Source: Micromonospora sp. MW-13
GTDB lineage: Bacteria; Actinomycetota; Actinomycetes; Mycobacteriales; Micromonosporaceae
Direction of reading: 5' to 3'
Assembly (NCBI RefSeq): GCF_003434305.1
Contig: NZ_QKKX01000026.1
Span: 37,782-101,781 of the forward strand
DNA: 64,000 nucleotides
Shown here: piece by piece, positions 52,592 through 62,697 of the stretch
Layout: each line of letters opens with the position of its first letter
How positions within the stretch are numbered: position 1 is the stretch's first letter
Translations under genes and position numbers: made by a program
Notes under the pieces: model-generated
What the model was told of the DNA's origin: nothing
The model's input: the letters and a program-made list of their open reading frames with translations, nothing else
Database searches by the model: none

Positions 52592-53278
52592 ATGTCCCCT
52601 GACGGTGAGGTCGACCGGCCCGCCCCGCGGGGCCCCTCCGGGCCCGCCCGGGGGTTGCTCGTGGTGCTCGGCGCTGCGGCGCTGGCCGTGGTGGTGCTGC
52701 TCGGCACGCAGGTGGCCGGGGTCTTTCCGGACTTCCGCAACCCCTTCGCCAAGGAACAGACCGACCGCAGTCAGCCCCCGCTGCTGAAGTCGATCCAGGA
52801 TCTCAGCCGCTACGTCGCGGCCGAGGGCAACTTCCAGGTCGTTGTCGATCTCCAGAACGACCGGAACAACGTCCCGGAGTTCCTGCTCAACGAGCGCACC
52901 CTCTTCGTGGGGGCGGGCAGCGTCGAGGCCTACGTCGACTTCGGCAAGATCGCCGAGGGTGCGGTCGTCGTGTCGGCCGACGGGAAGTCCGTCGAGGTCA
53001 AGCTCCCCGCGCCGCAGCTCGCCCAGACCAACCTGGACATGGAGAAGAGCTACGTCGTCTCTCAGCAGCGGGGGCTGCTCAACCGGATCAACGACCTGGT
53101 CAAGGGCGACCCGAACCGCCAGCAGCAGGTGTACAGGCTGGCCGAGGACCGGATCACCGCCGCCGCCCGGGACAGCGGCCTGACCGCCCGCGCCGAGGAG
53201 AACACCCGCAAGATGCTGGAGGGCCTGCTCCGCTCCCTCGGGTACGAGAAGGTGACCGTCACCTACACCGCGCCCTGA
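52592..53278 (+). CDS. DUF4230 domain membrane-anchored protein
   Basis: A 228-residue protein. One transmembrane helix at about residues 19-41 (GLLVVLGAAALAVVVLLGTQ) is followed by an extracytoplasmic domain: LLKSIQDLSRYVAAEGNFQV, LFVGAGSVEAYVDFGKI and VVVSADGKSVEVKLPAPQL are DUF4230 hallmarks. The function is unknown. ATG 52592 and ATG 52580 are both possible starts. It ends at a strong shared terminator. Confidence 0.82.
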   Translation: MSPDGEVDRPAPRGPSGPARGLLVVLGAAALAVVVLLGTQVAGVFPDFRNPFAKEQTDRSQPPLLKSIQDLSRYVAAEGNFQVVVDLQNDRNNVPEFLLNERTLFVGAGSVEAYVDFGKIAEGAVVVSADGKSVEVKLPAPQLAQTNLDMEKSYVVSQQRGLLNRINDLVKGDPNRQQQVYRLAEDRITAAARDSGLTARAEENTRKMLEGLLRSLGYEKVTVTYTAP

Positions 53279-53302
53279 CGGTCCCCCTCCCCGTCAGCGA
53301 CG

Positions 53303-53336
53303 AAGCGCCCGCCCCGGCCGTCCGGGGCGGGCGCTT
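53303..53336. terminator. Bidirectional terminator (DUF4230 / PspC)
   Basis: AAGCGCCCGCCCCGG pairs perfectly with CCGGGGCGGGCGCTT (15 bp) around a CCGT loop, between two convergent genes. Confidence 0.75.
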
Positions 53337-53357
53337 CCGCGCATGGTGGGTGGCGGG

Positions 53358-53564
53358 TCAGTAGCGGGCGGCGGCGTAGCGGTCCTCGTTCGGCATGAGC
53401 ACCCACAGCACCAGGTAGACGATCACCTGGGTGCCGGGCAGCAGCAGCGACAGCAGGAACAGCAGCCGGACCAGGTTGGCGGAGGTGTTGAACCGGTTCG
53501 CCAGGCCGACGCAGACCCCGGCGAGCATGCGCCCCTCGCGGGGCCGGACCAGTTTGCGACTCAT
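53358..53564 (-). CDS. PspC domain protein
   Basis: A 68-residue membrane protein: KLVRPREGRMLAGVCVGLAN, then RFNTSANLVRLLFLLSLLLP, and one or two hydrophobic segments ending YLVLWVLMPNEDRYA. This is a full PspC domain, a membrane-stress sensor type, as a stand-alone protein. No PspA is nearby. Confidence 0.9.
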   Translation of the reverse strand: MSRKLVRPREGRMLAGVCVGLANRFNTSANLVRLLFLLSLLLPGTQVIVYLVLWVLMPNEDRYAAARY

Positions 53565-53728
53565 CGTCGTACTCCCACTCTGCGGCGTGCCTGCCGCCTC
53601 TGCAATCCACGGTAGGAACGGACGACCACCCCGCCCTCCGTCCCGAGGGGGATCCCGCGACTTCTGTCCCGTAGGTGCTTACCCGGGCGGCCCCGCCGCG
53701 ACGCCACCCCGCCCGCCCACGCCGGACC

Positions 53729-53794
53729 GCGCTAATTCAGAGAAAGAGTGGCCTCGCGGTGGCGCGGACACCACTAATTCCGTGAATTTGGCGC
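53729..53794. repeat. 66-nt palindromic intergenic repeat, copy B
   Basis: Left arm 53729-53751 and right arm 53771-53794 form an imperfect hairpin (AATTC/GAATT blocks, GCGC ends). It shares the order and spacing of blocks with copy A at 15358-15422, including AGTGGCCTCG at the loop edge and CCACT-ATTCC in the right arm. Like copy A it lies between divergent genes, here pspC and sdaA. Confidence 0.75.
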
Positions 53795-53966
53795 GGCTCT
53801 TGGCGCGGCGGTGGGGCGGGGTGCGGGGAATGGAGGGGGGTTGACCTGGGCGGGTAGGCTCGCCGGTCGGGCCGTCCGTATCCGGGCGGTGGTGGTCGCC
53901 CGCCCCGACCGGGAAGGCACGACCGGGCCGGGCCCGTGCGGCGGGCACAAGGGCGAGGAAGTGCAC

Positions 53967-55337
<1,371 letters not shown>

Positions 55338-55354
55338 TCCGGCGAGGAGGCGGG

Positions 55355-56182
55355 GTGACGTCTGGCGTCGGGGCGCTGTGGGCGCACCGCAACTCGCTGC
55401 GCATCCTCGTCCGGCGCGACCTGGCGGTGAAGTACCAGCAGTCGGTGCTGGGCTACTTCTGGTCGCTGATCGAGCCGCTCGGCATGGGGGCGATCTACTG
55501 GTTCGTCTTCGGGGTGCTCTACTCCGGCGCCACCAGCCGGCACCTCGGGCAGGCCGCTGCGTCGTACCCGCTGTTCCTGATCACCGGCATCTTCGCCTGG
55601 ATGTGGACCAGTTCGGCGCTGAGCGAGGCGACCAACGCGCTGACCGGGCAGGCCCGGCTGATCACCACGATGAACGTGCCGCGTCAGGTCTTCCCGATCG
55701 GCCGGATCACCGGCCGGTTCGCCGAGTACGCCGCCGGACTGCCGATCCTGGTCGCCATCGCCGCCGGCTACGCGGCGCGCGGCGAGGTGCACCCCGGCTG
55801 GTCGGTGCTCGCCCTGCCGCTCGCCGTCGCCGTACAGGCGGTGCTGCTGGTCGGGCTGGCGCTGCTGCTGTCGGCGCTCAACGTGCTGATGCGCGACATC
55901 GAGCGGTTCATGCGGCTGGTGATCCGGCTGCTGTTCTACGCCACCCCGATCATCTACCCGCTCAGCCTGGTCCGGGAGTCCACCATGCCCGGCTGGGTGA
56001 AGGCGGCGTACGAGCTGAATCCGCTGGTCGGCATCTTCCAGCTACACCACGCGGTCTGGTACCCGGACCAGTTTCCCGACGCCCGGCTGCTGGCCACCAC
56101 GATCGTGGTGAGCCTGCTGGTGCTGGTGGCCGGCTGGTGGGCGTTCCGCCGGCTCGAACCCGCCGTGCTCAAGGAGCTGTGA
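55355..56182 (+). CDS. Polysaccharide-type ABC exporter permease (Wzm/TagG-like)
   Basis: A 275-residue, six-segment ABC2 permease: LRILVRRDLAVKYQQSVLGY and FWSLIEPLGMGAIYWFVFGV are the conserved N-terminal part. LFYATPIIYPLSLVRES and YELNPLVGIFQLHHAVWYPD form the C-terminal part. It would flip a lipid-linked glycan or teichoic-like chain with the ATPase encoded next. GTG 55355 follows GAGGAGGCGGG; the GTG at 55331 overlaps the sdaA stop and is less likely. Confidence 0.9.
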   Translation: MTSGVGALWAHRNSLRILVRRDLAVKYQQSVLGYFWSLIEPLGMGAIYWFVFGVLYSGATSRHLGQAAASYPLFLITGIFAWMWTSSALSEATNALTGQARLITTMNVPRQVFPIGRITGRFAEYAAGLPILVAIAAGYAARGEVHPGWSVLALPLAVAVQAVLLVGLALLLSALNVLMRDIERFMRLVIRLLFYATPIIYPLSLVRESTMPGWVKAAYELNPLVGIFQLHHAVWYPDQFPDARLLATTIVVSLLVLVAGWWAFRRLEPAVLKEL

Positions 56183-56228
56183 TGACGGCGATCGAGGAGC
56201 GGTGATGACGGCGCTCAGGGAGCGGTGA
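56182..56228 (+). other. Two 7-codon mini-ORFs chained by TGATG overlaps
   Basis: After the permease stop the sequence reads ATG-MTAIEER-TGA, then ATG-MTALRER-TGA, then the ATPase start MTEPII. Each stop overlaps the next ATG by one base, and a GGAGC or GGAGCGG motif precedes each. The unit is 23 nt long and present about 2.5 times, so it arose by tandem duplication of the ribosome-binding/start junction. Confidence 0.75.
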
Positions 56229-56974
56229 TGACGGAGCCGATCATCGAGGCGGACGGCCTCGGCATCCGGTTCGTCCGCAACCGGCGGCGGCAGCTCCGGC
56301 TGCGGGAGTTCTTCATCCGTCCGGGCGGCCGGTCCGCCGACGCCGGCCGGTTCTGGCCGCTGCGGGACGTGTCGTTCTCCGTCGCGGCCGGCGAGACCGT
56401 CGGGGTGGTCGGCCGCAACGGCACCGGCAAGAGCACCCTGCTGCGGCTGATCGCCGGGGTGCTGATCCCCGACGAGGGGCGGATCGGGGTCCGTGGCGAC
56501 GTGGCGCCGCTGCTGGAGCTGTCCGCCGGCTTCTCCAACGACCTGACCGGGCGGGAGAACCTGTACCTCGTCGGCGGCCTGCACGGGCTGTCGTCGGGCT
56601 ACCTGCGCGAACACTTCGACGAGATCGTCTCCTTCGCCGGTGAGCAGGTGGAACGGGCCATCGACACGGCGGTCCGGCACTACTCCTCGGGGATGAAGGT
56701 GCGGCTCGGATTCGCCATCATCTCGCACCTGCCGCACCCGATCCTGCTCATGGACGAGGTGACCGCGGTCGGGGACGCGGAGTTCCGCCAGAAGTGCTAT
56801 GCGACGATCGACCGATTGCTGGGGGAGGGACGCACACTGGTGCTGGTGTCACACAACGAAAAGGATCTGACCCGGTTCTGCCGTCGGGGGCTGTACCTCG
56901 ACGCCGGGCGGCTGACCGTCGACGGGACGATCGCCGAGGCGCTGCACGCGTACCACACCGCGGTTGCGCGGTGA
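56228..56974 (+). CDS. Polysaccharide-type ABC exporter ATPase (Wzt/TagH-like)
   Basis: A 248-residue ATP-binding subunit. Walker A is VVGRNGTGKSTLLRLIAGVL. The signature YSSGMKVRLGFAIIS is the form found in O-antigen and teichoic acid exporters, Walker B is ILLMDEVTAVGD, and the H-loop is LVLVSHNEKDL. There is no C-terminal carbohydrate-binding domain, so chain-length sensing as in Wzt is absent. ATG 56228 is the last of a series of overlapping starts; GTG 56225 is possible. Confidence 0.93.
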   Translation: MTEPIIEADGLGIRFVRNRRRQLRLREFFIRPGGRSADAGRFWPLRDVSFSVAAGETVGVVGRNGTGKSTLLRLIAGVLIPDEGRIGVRGDVAPLLELSAGFSNDLTGRENLYLVGGLHGLSSGYLREHFDEIVSFAGEQVERAIDTAVRHYSSGMKVRLGFAIISHLPHPILLMDEVTAVGDAEFRQKCYATIDRLLGEGRTLVLVSHNEKDLTRFCRRGLYLDAGRLTVDGTIAEALHAYHTAVAR

Positions 56975-58965
56975 CGCTCGCGATCGTGCTCGCCGCCGGC
57001 TCCCCGGCCGCGGGCCTGCCGACCCGCGCCGGGGCGACGCTCGCCGACCGGCTGGCCGACCAGTGGCGCCGGGCCGGGGCGAGCCAGGTGCGGCACGCCG
57101 CCGACCTGGCCGAGCTGGCCGCCCTCGTCGACGCCGCGACCGGGCCGGTGATCGTCAGCGGGGCGGACCTGGTGGCGCACACCGCCGTACTGCGGCACCT
57201 GGCCACCAGTCCGGTCGGGCCGACGGTGGCCCTGGTGCTCACCGACCCGCCGGCCCCCGGCCGGGCCGTGGTGCGCGAGGAACGCGGTCAGGTGGTCGAC
57301 GCCGGCCTGGACGGGCAGCCCGACGGCGGGGCGACCGGGGCGTTCGGCGGGGCGCTGCGGGTGGGGGCGGACGACCTGCCGGCGCTGGCCGCCGCCGCCC
57401 GGGCCGTCGCGGCGGGCGGGCCGCCGGCCGGCGCGGTCCCCGGGCCCGCGGTGGACCGGCTGTTCGCCGGCCTCGCCGCGCTCGGCACGCTGACCTTCGC
57501 CCACCGGGTACGCCTGCTCGTCGCCCACCGGGTCGCCGACCCGGCCGGGCTGGCCGCCGCCGAGGCGGCCCTCGGCGCGGTCGACGAGGACAGGGCGGAG
57601 CTGCGGCTGTCGGTGAAGGAGAAGGACGACTTCTTCACCACGTTCTTCGTCAGCACCTGGTCCCCGTACGTGACGAAGGCGTGCGCCCGGCTGCGGCTGA
57701 CCCCGACCGGGGTCACCGCGATCTCCGTGCTCTTCGCGGTGGCCGCCGCCGTGCTGTTCGGCGTCGGCGGCCGGCCGGCGCTGGTCACCGGCGCGGTGCT
57801 GCTCTACCTGGGCTTCATGCTGGACTGCGTGGACGGGCAGCTCGCCCGCTACACCCGGCACTTCAGCGCCTGGGGCGGCTGGCTGGACACCATGGCCGAC
57901 CGGGCCAAGGAGTACGTGGTCTACGCCGGCCTCGGCTACGGCGCGACGGCCGCCGGTCACCGGTACGGCTGGGCGCTGGCCATCGCCACGATGACGTTGC
58001 AGACCGTCCGGCACATGACCGACACCTGGTACGGGGTGCTGCACGACGAGGCGGCCCGCCGGCCGAAGACCGTCGGCGCGGGCGGCGGCGGGATCGGCGA
58101 CAAGCTGAACGCCGCGTCGACCCGGGTGCAGGCCGACACGGGGTCGCTGTCGTACTGGCTGAAGCGGACGGTGGTGTTCCCGATCGGGGAGCGGTGGGCG
58201 CTGATCGCGCTGGCCGTCGCGCTGTTCGACCCGCTGGTCGCCCTGGTCGCGGTGCTGGCCTGGGGGGTGCTGGCGTTCGCGTACACGGGTGCCCTGCGTA
58301 CCCTGCGGGTCCGCTGGATGTGGGTGCCGGTGCTGGACACGGTCGACGCCACCCTGCACCGCGACGACGGCCCGCTCGCGGCCCGGTTCCCGGCGCTGCG
58401 CCCGATGGGTCCGCTGACGCTGGCGGTGATCGGCGCCCTCGGCCCGGCGGCGCTGCTGGTGGCGGCCCTGTTCCAAGCGGCTGGGGACACCGACCCGGCC
58501 GGCCTGCGTTGGGCGGTGCCGGCGGCCCTGCTGGTGCTGCTGGTCGCCGGCCTGGGGGCCGGGGCGGCGCACAACGGCCCGCTGGACTGGCTGGTCCCGG
58601 CCGCGCTGCGGGCCGGCGAGTACCTGTTCGCCGTCGCGGTCGGCGTGGTCGCCGGGGTGCCGGCGTGGCTGGTCTTCGGGTACGTCTTCGTGCTCACCCT
58701 GCACCACTACGACCTCACCGCCCGGCTGGAGAAGCGGCAGGCGGCCCCGCCGCTGCACCCGTGGACGCTGGGCTGGGAGGGGCGCTCGGTGCTGCTGGCC
58801 GTCGCGGCGATCGCCGGATTCGCGACTGTTGTGATGGCTACACTCGGTGCGTACCTGTTCGTGGTTTTCGTCGGGAGCGTGGTCCTGGCCTGGGTCGTCC
58901 TGCCCGCCCGCGCCCGGCGGGCCTCGGGGGTCCCGGCGGGTGGAGGTGTCCGCCAGCCGGGCTGA
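56971..58965 (+). CDS. CDP-alcohol phosphotransferase with nucleotidyltransferase-like N-terminus
   Basis: A 664-residue protein. Residues 1-200 resemble a MobA/GlmU-like nucleotidyltransferase (VTLAIVLAAGSPAAGLPTRA), but the conserved Arg/Lys of LAAGxGxRxxxxxxPK is not intact. From about residue 225 a CDP-alcohol phosphatidyltransferase follows, with DCVDGQLAR, then G and two Asp at the spacing of DxxDGxxARx8Gx3Dx3D, near residue 287. About 10 hydrophobic segments follow. GTG 56971 overlaps the ATPase stop (GTGA). It resembles fused inositol-phosphate enzymes in layout, but the substrate is unknown. Confidence 0.82.
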   Translation: MTLAIVLAAGSPAAGLPTRAGATLADRLADQWRRAGASQVRHAADLAELAALVDAATGPVIVSGADLVAHTAVLRHLATSPVGPTVALVLTDPPAPGRAVVREERGQVVDAGLDGQPDGGATGAFGGALRVGADDLPALAAAARAVAAGGPPAGAVPGPAVDRLFAGLAALGTLTFAHRVRLLVAHRVADPAGLAAAEAALGAVDEDRAELRLSVKEKDDFFTTFFVSTWSPYVTKACARLRLTPTGVTAISVLFAVAAAVLFGVGGRPALVTGAVLLYLGFMLDCVDGQLARYTRHFSAWGGWLDTMADRAKEYVVYAGLGYGATAAGHRYGWALAIATMTLQTVRHMTDTWYGVLHDEAARRPKTVGAGGGGIGDKLNAASTRVQADTGSLSYWLKRTVVFPIGERWALIALAVALFDPLVALVAVLAWGVLAFAYTGALRTLRVRWMWVPVLDTVDATLHRDDGPLAARFPALRPMGPLTLAVIGALGPAALLVAALFQAAGDTDPAGLRWAVPAALLVLLVAGLGAGAAHNGPLDWLVPAALRAGEYLFAVAVGVVAGVPAWLVFGYVFVLTLHHYDLTARLEKRQAAPPLHPWTLGWEGRSVLLAVAAIAGFATVVMATLGAYLFVVFVGSVVLAWVVLPARARRASGVPAGGGVRQPG

Positions 58966-58981
58966 CGTGGGGGGCCGGCCG

Positions 58982-61177
58982 ATGGCGCTGATCAGCTTCG
59001 TCGTACCGGCCTACCGGGTGCAGGCGTACCTGGGCGAGTGCCTCGACTCGATCCTCGGCCAGCCGTTCGACGACGTCGAGGTGATCGGCGTCGACGACCA
59101 CTCGCCGGACGGCTGCGGCGACATCCTGGCCGACTACGCGGCCCGGGACCACCGGGTCCGCGCCGTCCGGCTGGCCGAGAACGTCGGCCTCGGTCCGGCC
59201 CGCAACGCCGGGCTGGACCTGGCCGGCGGCGAGTACGTCTGGTTCCTCGACGGCGACGACTGGCTGGCTCCGGACTGCCTGGCCGAGGTGGCCGCCCGGC
59301 TCCGGGACACCCGGCCGGACGTGCTGCTCGTCGACCACGTCCGGGTGGGCTGGGACGACCGCGCCACCCGCAGCGCGCTGGCCGACGTCTTCCCCGAGCC
59401 GCCCGGACCGGCCACCTTCCGGCTGCGCGAGCGGCCGGAGACGCTGCGGCTGCTGCACACCGCGTGGAACAGGCTGGTCCGCCGGGACTTCCTGGTCGAC
59501 CTCGGGCTGCGCTTCGAGCCCGGCTGGTACGAGGACGTCCCGTTCAGCTACCCCGTGCTGATGGCCGCCGAGCGGATCGGGGTGCTGGACCTGGTCTGCG
59601 TCAACTACCGGCAGCGCCGGGCCGGGGCGATCACCCGGACCCGGGGGGACCGGCACTTCGAGGTGTTCGCCCAGTGGCACCGGGTGTTCCGGCTGATGGA
59701 CCGGTGGGCGCCGGCCGTCGACGACCTGCGCCCGGCGGTCTTCGAGCGGATGATCTGGCACTACCTGACCGTGCTCGGCAACGGCGAGCGGATCGCTCCC
59801 GAACTGAGGCCCGCCTTCTTCGCCCAGATCACCGCCGACCACGCCCGCTTCCGACCGCCCGGGGGCCACCCGGTGCCGGCGGGGGTGGCGGGGCTCAAGC
59901 ACCGGTTGGCCGCCGCCGGCCGGTGGCGGACGTTCAGCGCACTGCGGGCCGCCAACCAGGCCCGGGAGGTCGCCGGACGGCAGGTGCGCCGGGCGGGGCC
60001 GGTGGCCCGCCGGGCCGCGCGGCTGGGGCGCGACGCGCTGCTGTACGAGTACTACCGGGCCGAGCTGACCCGGCCGCTCGACCCGACGCTGGCCGTCTAC
60101 GCGGCGTACTGGTACCGCGGGTACGCCTGCAACCCGGCGGCGATCTACGAGACGGCCCGCCGGCTGGCCCCGCAGGTGCGCGGGGTGTGGGTCGTCCGGC
60201 GGGACCGGGTCGGCTCCCTCCCGCCCGGGGTGGAGTTCGTGGTGGCCGGCAGCCGCGAGTACCACCGGGCGCTGGCCCGGGCCACCTGGCTGGTCAACAA
60301 CGTGAACTTTCCCGACTTCGTGCGTAAGCGGCCGGGCTCGGTGCACGTGCAGACCCACCACGGCACCCCGGTCAAGGTGATGGGGCTGGACCAGCAGCGC
60401 TATCCGGTCGGCGCGGTCGGGATGGACTTCGCGAACCTGCTGCGCCGGGTGGACCGGTGGGACTACAGCGTCTCCGCGAACAGCTTCTCCACCCAGATGT
60501 GGGAGCGGGCGTACCCGGCCGCGTACACCACCCTGGAGGTCGGGTACCCGCGCAACGACCGGCTGGCCACCGCCACCCCTGGCGAGGTGCGCGAGGTGCG
60601 CGCCCGGCTCGGCCTCGCCCCCGGCGACCGGGTGGTGCTCTACGCCCCGACCCACCGCGAGCACCTGCCCGGGTACCGCCCACCGTTCGACCCGGACCTG
60701 CTGCTCGACGCGCTCGGCCCGGCCGGGCGGCTGCTGATCCGCAGCCACTACTTCCACGACCGGGACCGCCGGCCGTGGCCGGTCGGGCCGGTGTTGAGCC
60801 CGGCCGGCGCCCGGGTACGGGACGTCAGCGACCACGACTCGGTCGAGGACCTTTATCTCGCCGCCGACGTGCTGGTCACCGACTACTCGTCGGCGATGTT
60901 CGACTACGCCGTGCTGGACCGGCCGATCGTCGTGTACGCGCCGGACTGGGCGGCGTACCGGCTGGCCCGGGGCGTCTACCTGGACCTGCTCGCCGAGCCG
61001 CCCGGTGCCGTGACCACCAGTTTCCCCGGGCTGCTCGACCTGTTCCGCTCCGGGGCGGTCGACGCCCCCGCCGCGACGGCGGCCCGGCGGCGGTTCCGGA
61101 CCCGGTTCTGCGCCCTGGACGACGGCCACGCCGCCGAGCGGGTCGTCCGCCGGGTATTCCTCGGCGAACGGGGCTGA
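58982..61177 (+). CDS. GT2 glycosyltransferase fused to TagF-like glycerophosphotransferase
   Basis: A 731-residue fusion. Residues 1-230 are a GT2 domain: LISFVVPAYRVQAYLGECLD, VDDHSPDGCGDILADY, and the DxD-type EYVWFLDGDDWLAPDC. Residues about 370-725 match CDP-glycerol glycerophosphotransferases: VHVQTHHGTPVKVMGL, VVLYAPTHREHLPGY, RSHYFHDRDRR and LYLAADVLVTDYSSAMFDYA. It would add a sugar and a polyol-phosphate to a lipid-linked primer. ATG 58982 is chosen; GTG 58940 is an in-frame alternative. Confidence 0.92.
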   Translation: MALISFVVPAYRVQAYLGECLDSILGQPFDDVEVIGVDDHSPDGCGDILADYAARDHRVRAVRLAENVGLGPARNAGLDLAGGEYVWFLDGDDWLAPDCLAEVAARLRDTRPDVLLVDHVRVGWDDRATRSALADVFPEPPGPATFRLRERPETLRLLHTAWNRLVRRDFLVDLGLRFEPGWYEDVPFSYPVLMAAERIGVLDLVCVNYRQRRAGAITRTRGDRHFEVFAQWHRVFRLMDRWAPAVDDLRPAVFERMIWHYLTVLGNGERIAPELRPAFFAQITADHARFRPPGGHPVPAGVAGLKHRLAAAGRWRTFSALRAANQAREVAGRQVRRAGPVARRAARLGRDALLYEYYRAELTRPLDPTLAVYAAYWYRGYACNPAAIYETARRLAPQVRGVWVVRRDRVGSLPPGVEFVVAGSREYHRALARATWLVNNVNFPDFVRKRPGSVHVQTHHGTPVKVMGLDQQRYPVGAVGMDFANLLRRVDRWDYSVSANSFSTQMWERAYPAAYTTLEVGYPRNDRLATATPGEVREVRARLGLAPGDRVVLYAPTHREHLPGYRPPFDPDLLLDALGPAGRLLIRSHYFHDRDRRPWPVGPVLSPAGARVRDVSDHDSVEDLYLAADVLVTDYSSAMFDYAVLDRPIVVYAPDWAAYRLARGVYLDLLAEPPGAVTTSFPGLLDLFRSGAVDAPAATAARRRFRTRFCALDDGHAAERVVRRVFLGERG

Positions 61178-61300
61178 ACCTGCCGGTTCCTCGTAATACG
61201 GCTGTCACGAGCCGAACATGGCACGTTTACCCGATGCGCGGATCCGATGATCCTGGTCACATTCATTCGGGGTTCGGCCGACGAGCTGGGGGAGGAGACG

Positions 61301-62608
61301 GTGACAACCGTCGCGCTCAAGGATGTGACCAAGGTATTTCCGGACGGAACAATCGCCGTCGACAAGATCAACCTCGACGTCAACGACGGTGAATTCATGG
61401 TCCTGCTCGGCCCGTCCGGCTGCGGGAAGTCCACCGTGCTGCGGATGGTGGCCGGGCTTGAGGATCCCAGCTCCGGAGCGGTCCTGCTCGACGGGGAACT
61501 GGCCAACGACCTGCCGCCCCGGGACCGGAAGATCGCCATGGTCTTCCAGGACTTCGCCCTCTACCCGCACATGACGGTGGGGGACAACATCGCCTTCCCG
61601 CTGCGGCTGGCCGGGGTCGAGCCGTCGCCGCGCGGCGAGCGGGTCGCCGACGTGGCCAGCGCGCTGGGCATCGGCGACGTGCTGGGCCGCAAGCCCAGCC
61701 AGCTCTCCGGCGGGCAGCGCCAGCGGGTGGCGATGGGCCGGGCCATCGTTCGTCGGCCGGGGCTCTTCCTGATGGACGAGCCGCTGTCGAACCTGGACAG
61801 CGGGCTGCGGGCGGAGCTGCGGGCGGAGATCTCCGGCCTGACCCGTGAGCTGGGCGTCAGCACCATCTACGTCACCCACGACCAGGCCGAGGCGCTGACC
61901 ATGGCCGACCGGGTGGCCATCATGCGCAAGGGCGTGCTCCAGGACGTCGGCACCCCCACCCAGGTGTACGGCCGCCCGGCCACCCTCTACGTGGCCGCGT
62001 TCCTCGGCAGCCCCCGGATGAACCTGCTGGAGGCGTCGGTCTACGTCCACCTCGACCGGTACGTCGCGCTGAACATCGGCGAGCAGGCGCTCTACCTGCC
62101 CTGGACCGACATCCGCAGCCGGGCCGTCGCGCACTACCACGGCGAGCGGATCGTCGTCGGGATGCGGGCCGAGGCGCTCACCCCCGTCGGCCCGGACACC
62201 CCGGGCGACGTGCTCCGGGGCCGGATCCGCTACCTGGAGCACCACGGCCACGAGTCGCTGGCCTTCCTCGACATCGGCGCCACCGCCATCGTGGTGGACG
62301 AGATGGGCAGCCAGGCCGAGAGCACCGACGGCGGCCAGCGTGGCCGGCGCCGGTTCGGGCAGGTCATGCAGCGGCTCACCGGCCGGGGCGGCGAGGCGGA
62401 GGCCACCCCCGACGAGACCGTCCGGGGCAACCGGACCAGCGTACTCAGCGACCCGGGCCGGCACCACCGCCGCCCGGCCGAGCTGGCGGTGCGGCTCGCG
62501 CCCTACCCGGCGGTCTCCGCAGGCCACCCGCTGTCCATCTCGGTGCGGATGGACGCGCTGCACTTCTTCGACGAGCGTGGCGACCGGATCGACGTGGGCT
62601 GGCGCTGA
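61301..62608 (+). CDS. Sugar ABC transporter ATPase (MsmK/UgpC type)
   Basis: A 435-residue ATPase. Walker A is LLGPSGCGKSTVLRMVAGLE, the signature is LSGGQRQRVAMGRAIVRRP, and Walker B/D-loop is LFLMDEPLSNLDSGLRAEL. A C-terminal OB/TOBE-like region follows, interrupted by a basic insertion (about residues 350-390) that family members usually lack. Such shared ATPases energise several sugar importers; no permease is adjacent. GTG 61301 has GGGGGAGGAG upstream. It is not part of the exporter cluster by homology. Confidence 0.9.
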   Translation: MTTVALKDVTKVFPDGTIAVDKINLDVNDGEFMVLLGPSGCGKSTVLRMVAGLEDPSSGAVLLDGELANDLPPRDRKIAMVFQDFALYPHMTVGDNIAFPLRLAGVEPSPRGERVADVASALGIGDVLGRKPSQLSGGQRQRVAMGRAIVRRPGLFLMDEPLSNLDSGLRAELRAEISGLTRELGVSTIYVTHDQAEALTMADRVAIMRKGVLQDVGTPTQVYGRPATLYVAAFLGSPRMNLLEASVYVHLDRYVALNIGEQALYLPWTDIRSRAVAHYHGERIVVGMRAEALTPVGPDTPGDVLRGRIRYLEHHGHESLAFLDIGATAIVVDEMGSQAESTDGGQRGRRRFGQVMQRLTGRGGEAEATPDETVRGNRTSVLSDPGRHHRRPAELAVRLAPYPAVSAGHPLSISVRMDALHFFDERGDRIDVGWR

Positions 62609-62697
62609 ACCGGCGGGCGGGGTGGCGGCGGGTCGCCCCGTGCCCTACGGTCAGCGGACCTCGTCCACAGAGCACGGTGTGAGAAAGGGGTCAGCCC

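Noticed and set aside
48000..53300. Search for cas genes around the CRISPR array
   Set aside because: None of the neighbouring proteins resembles Cas1, Cas2, Cas3 or Cascade subunits.
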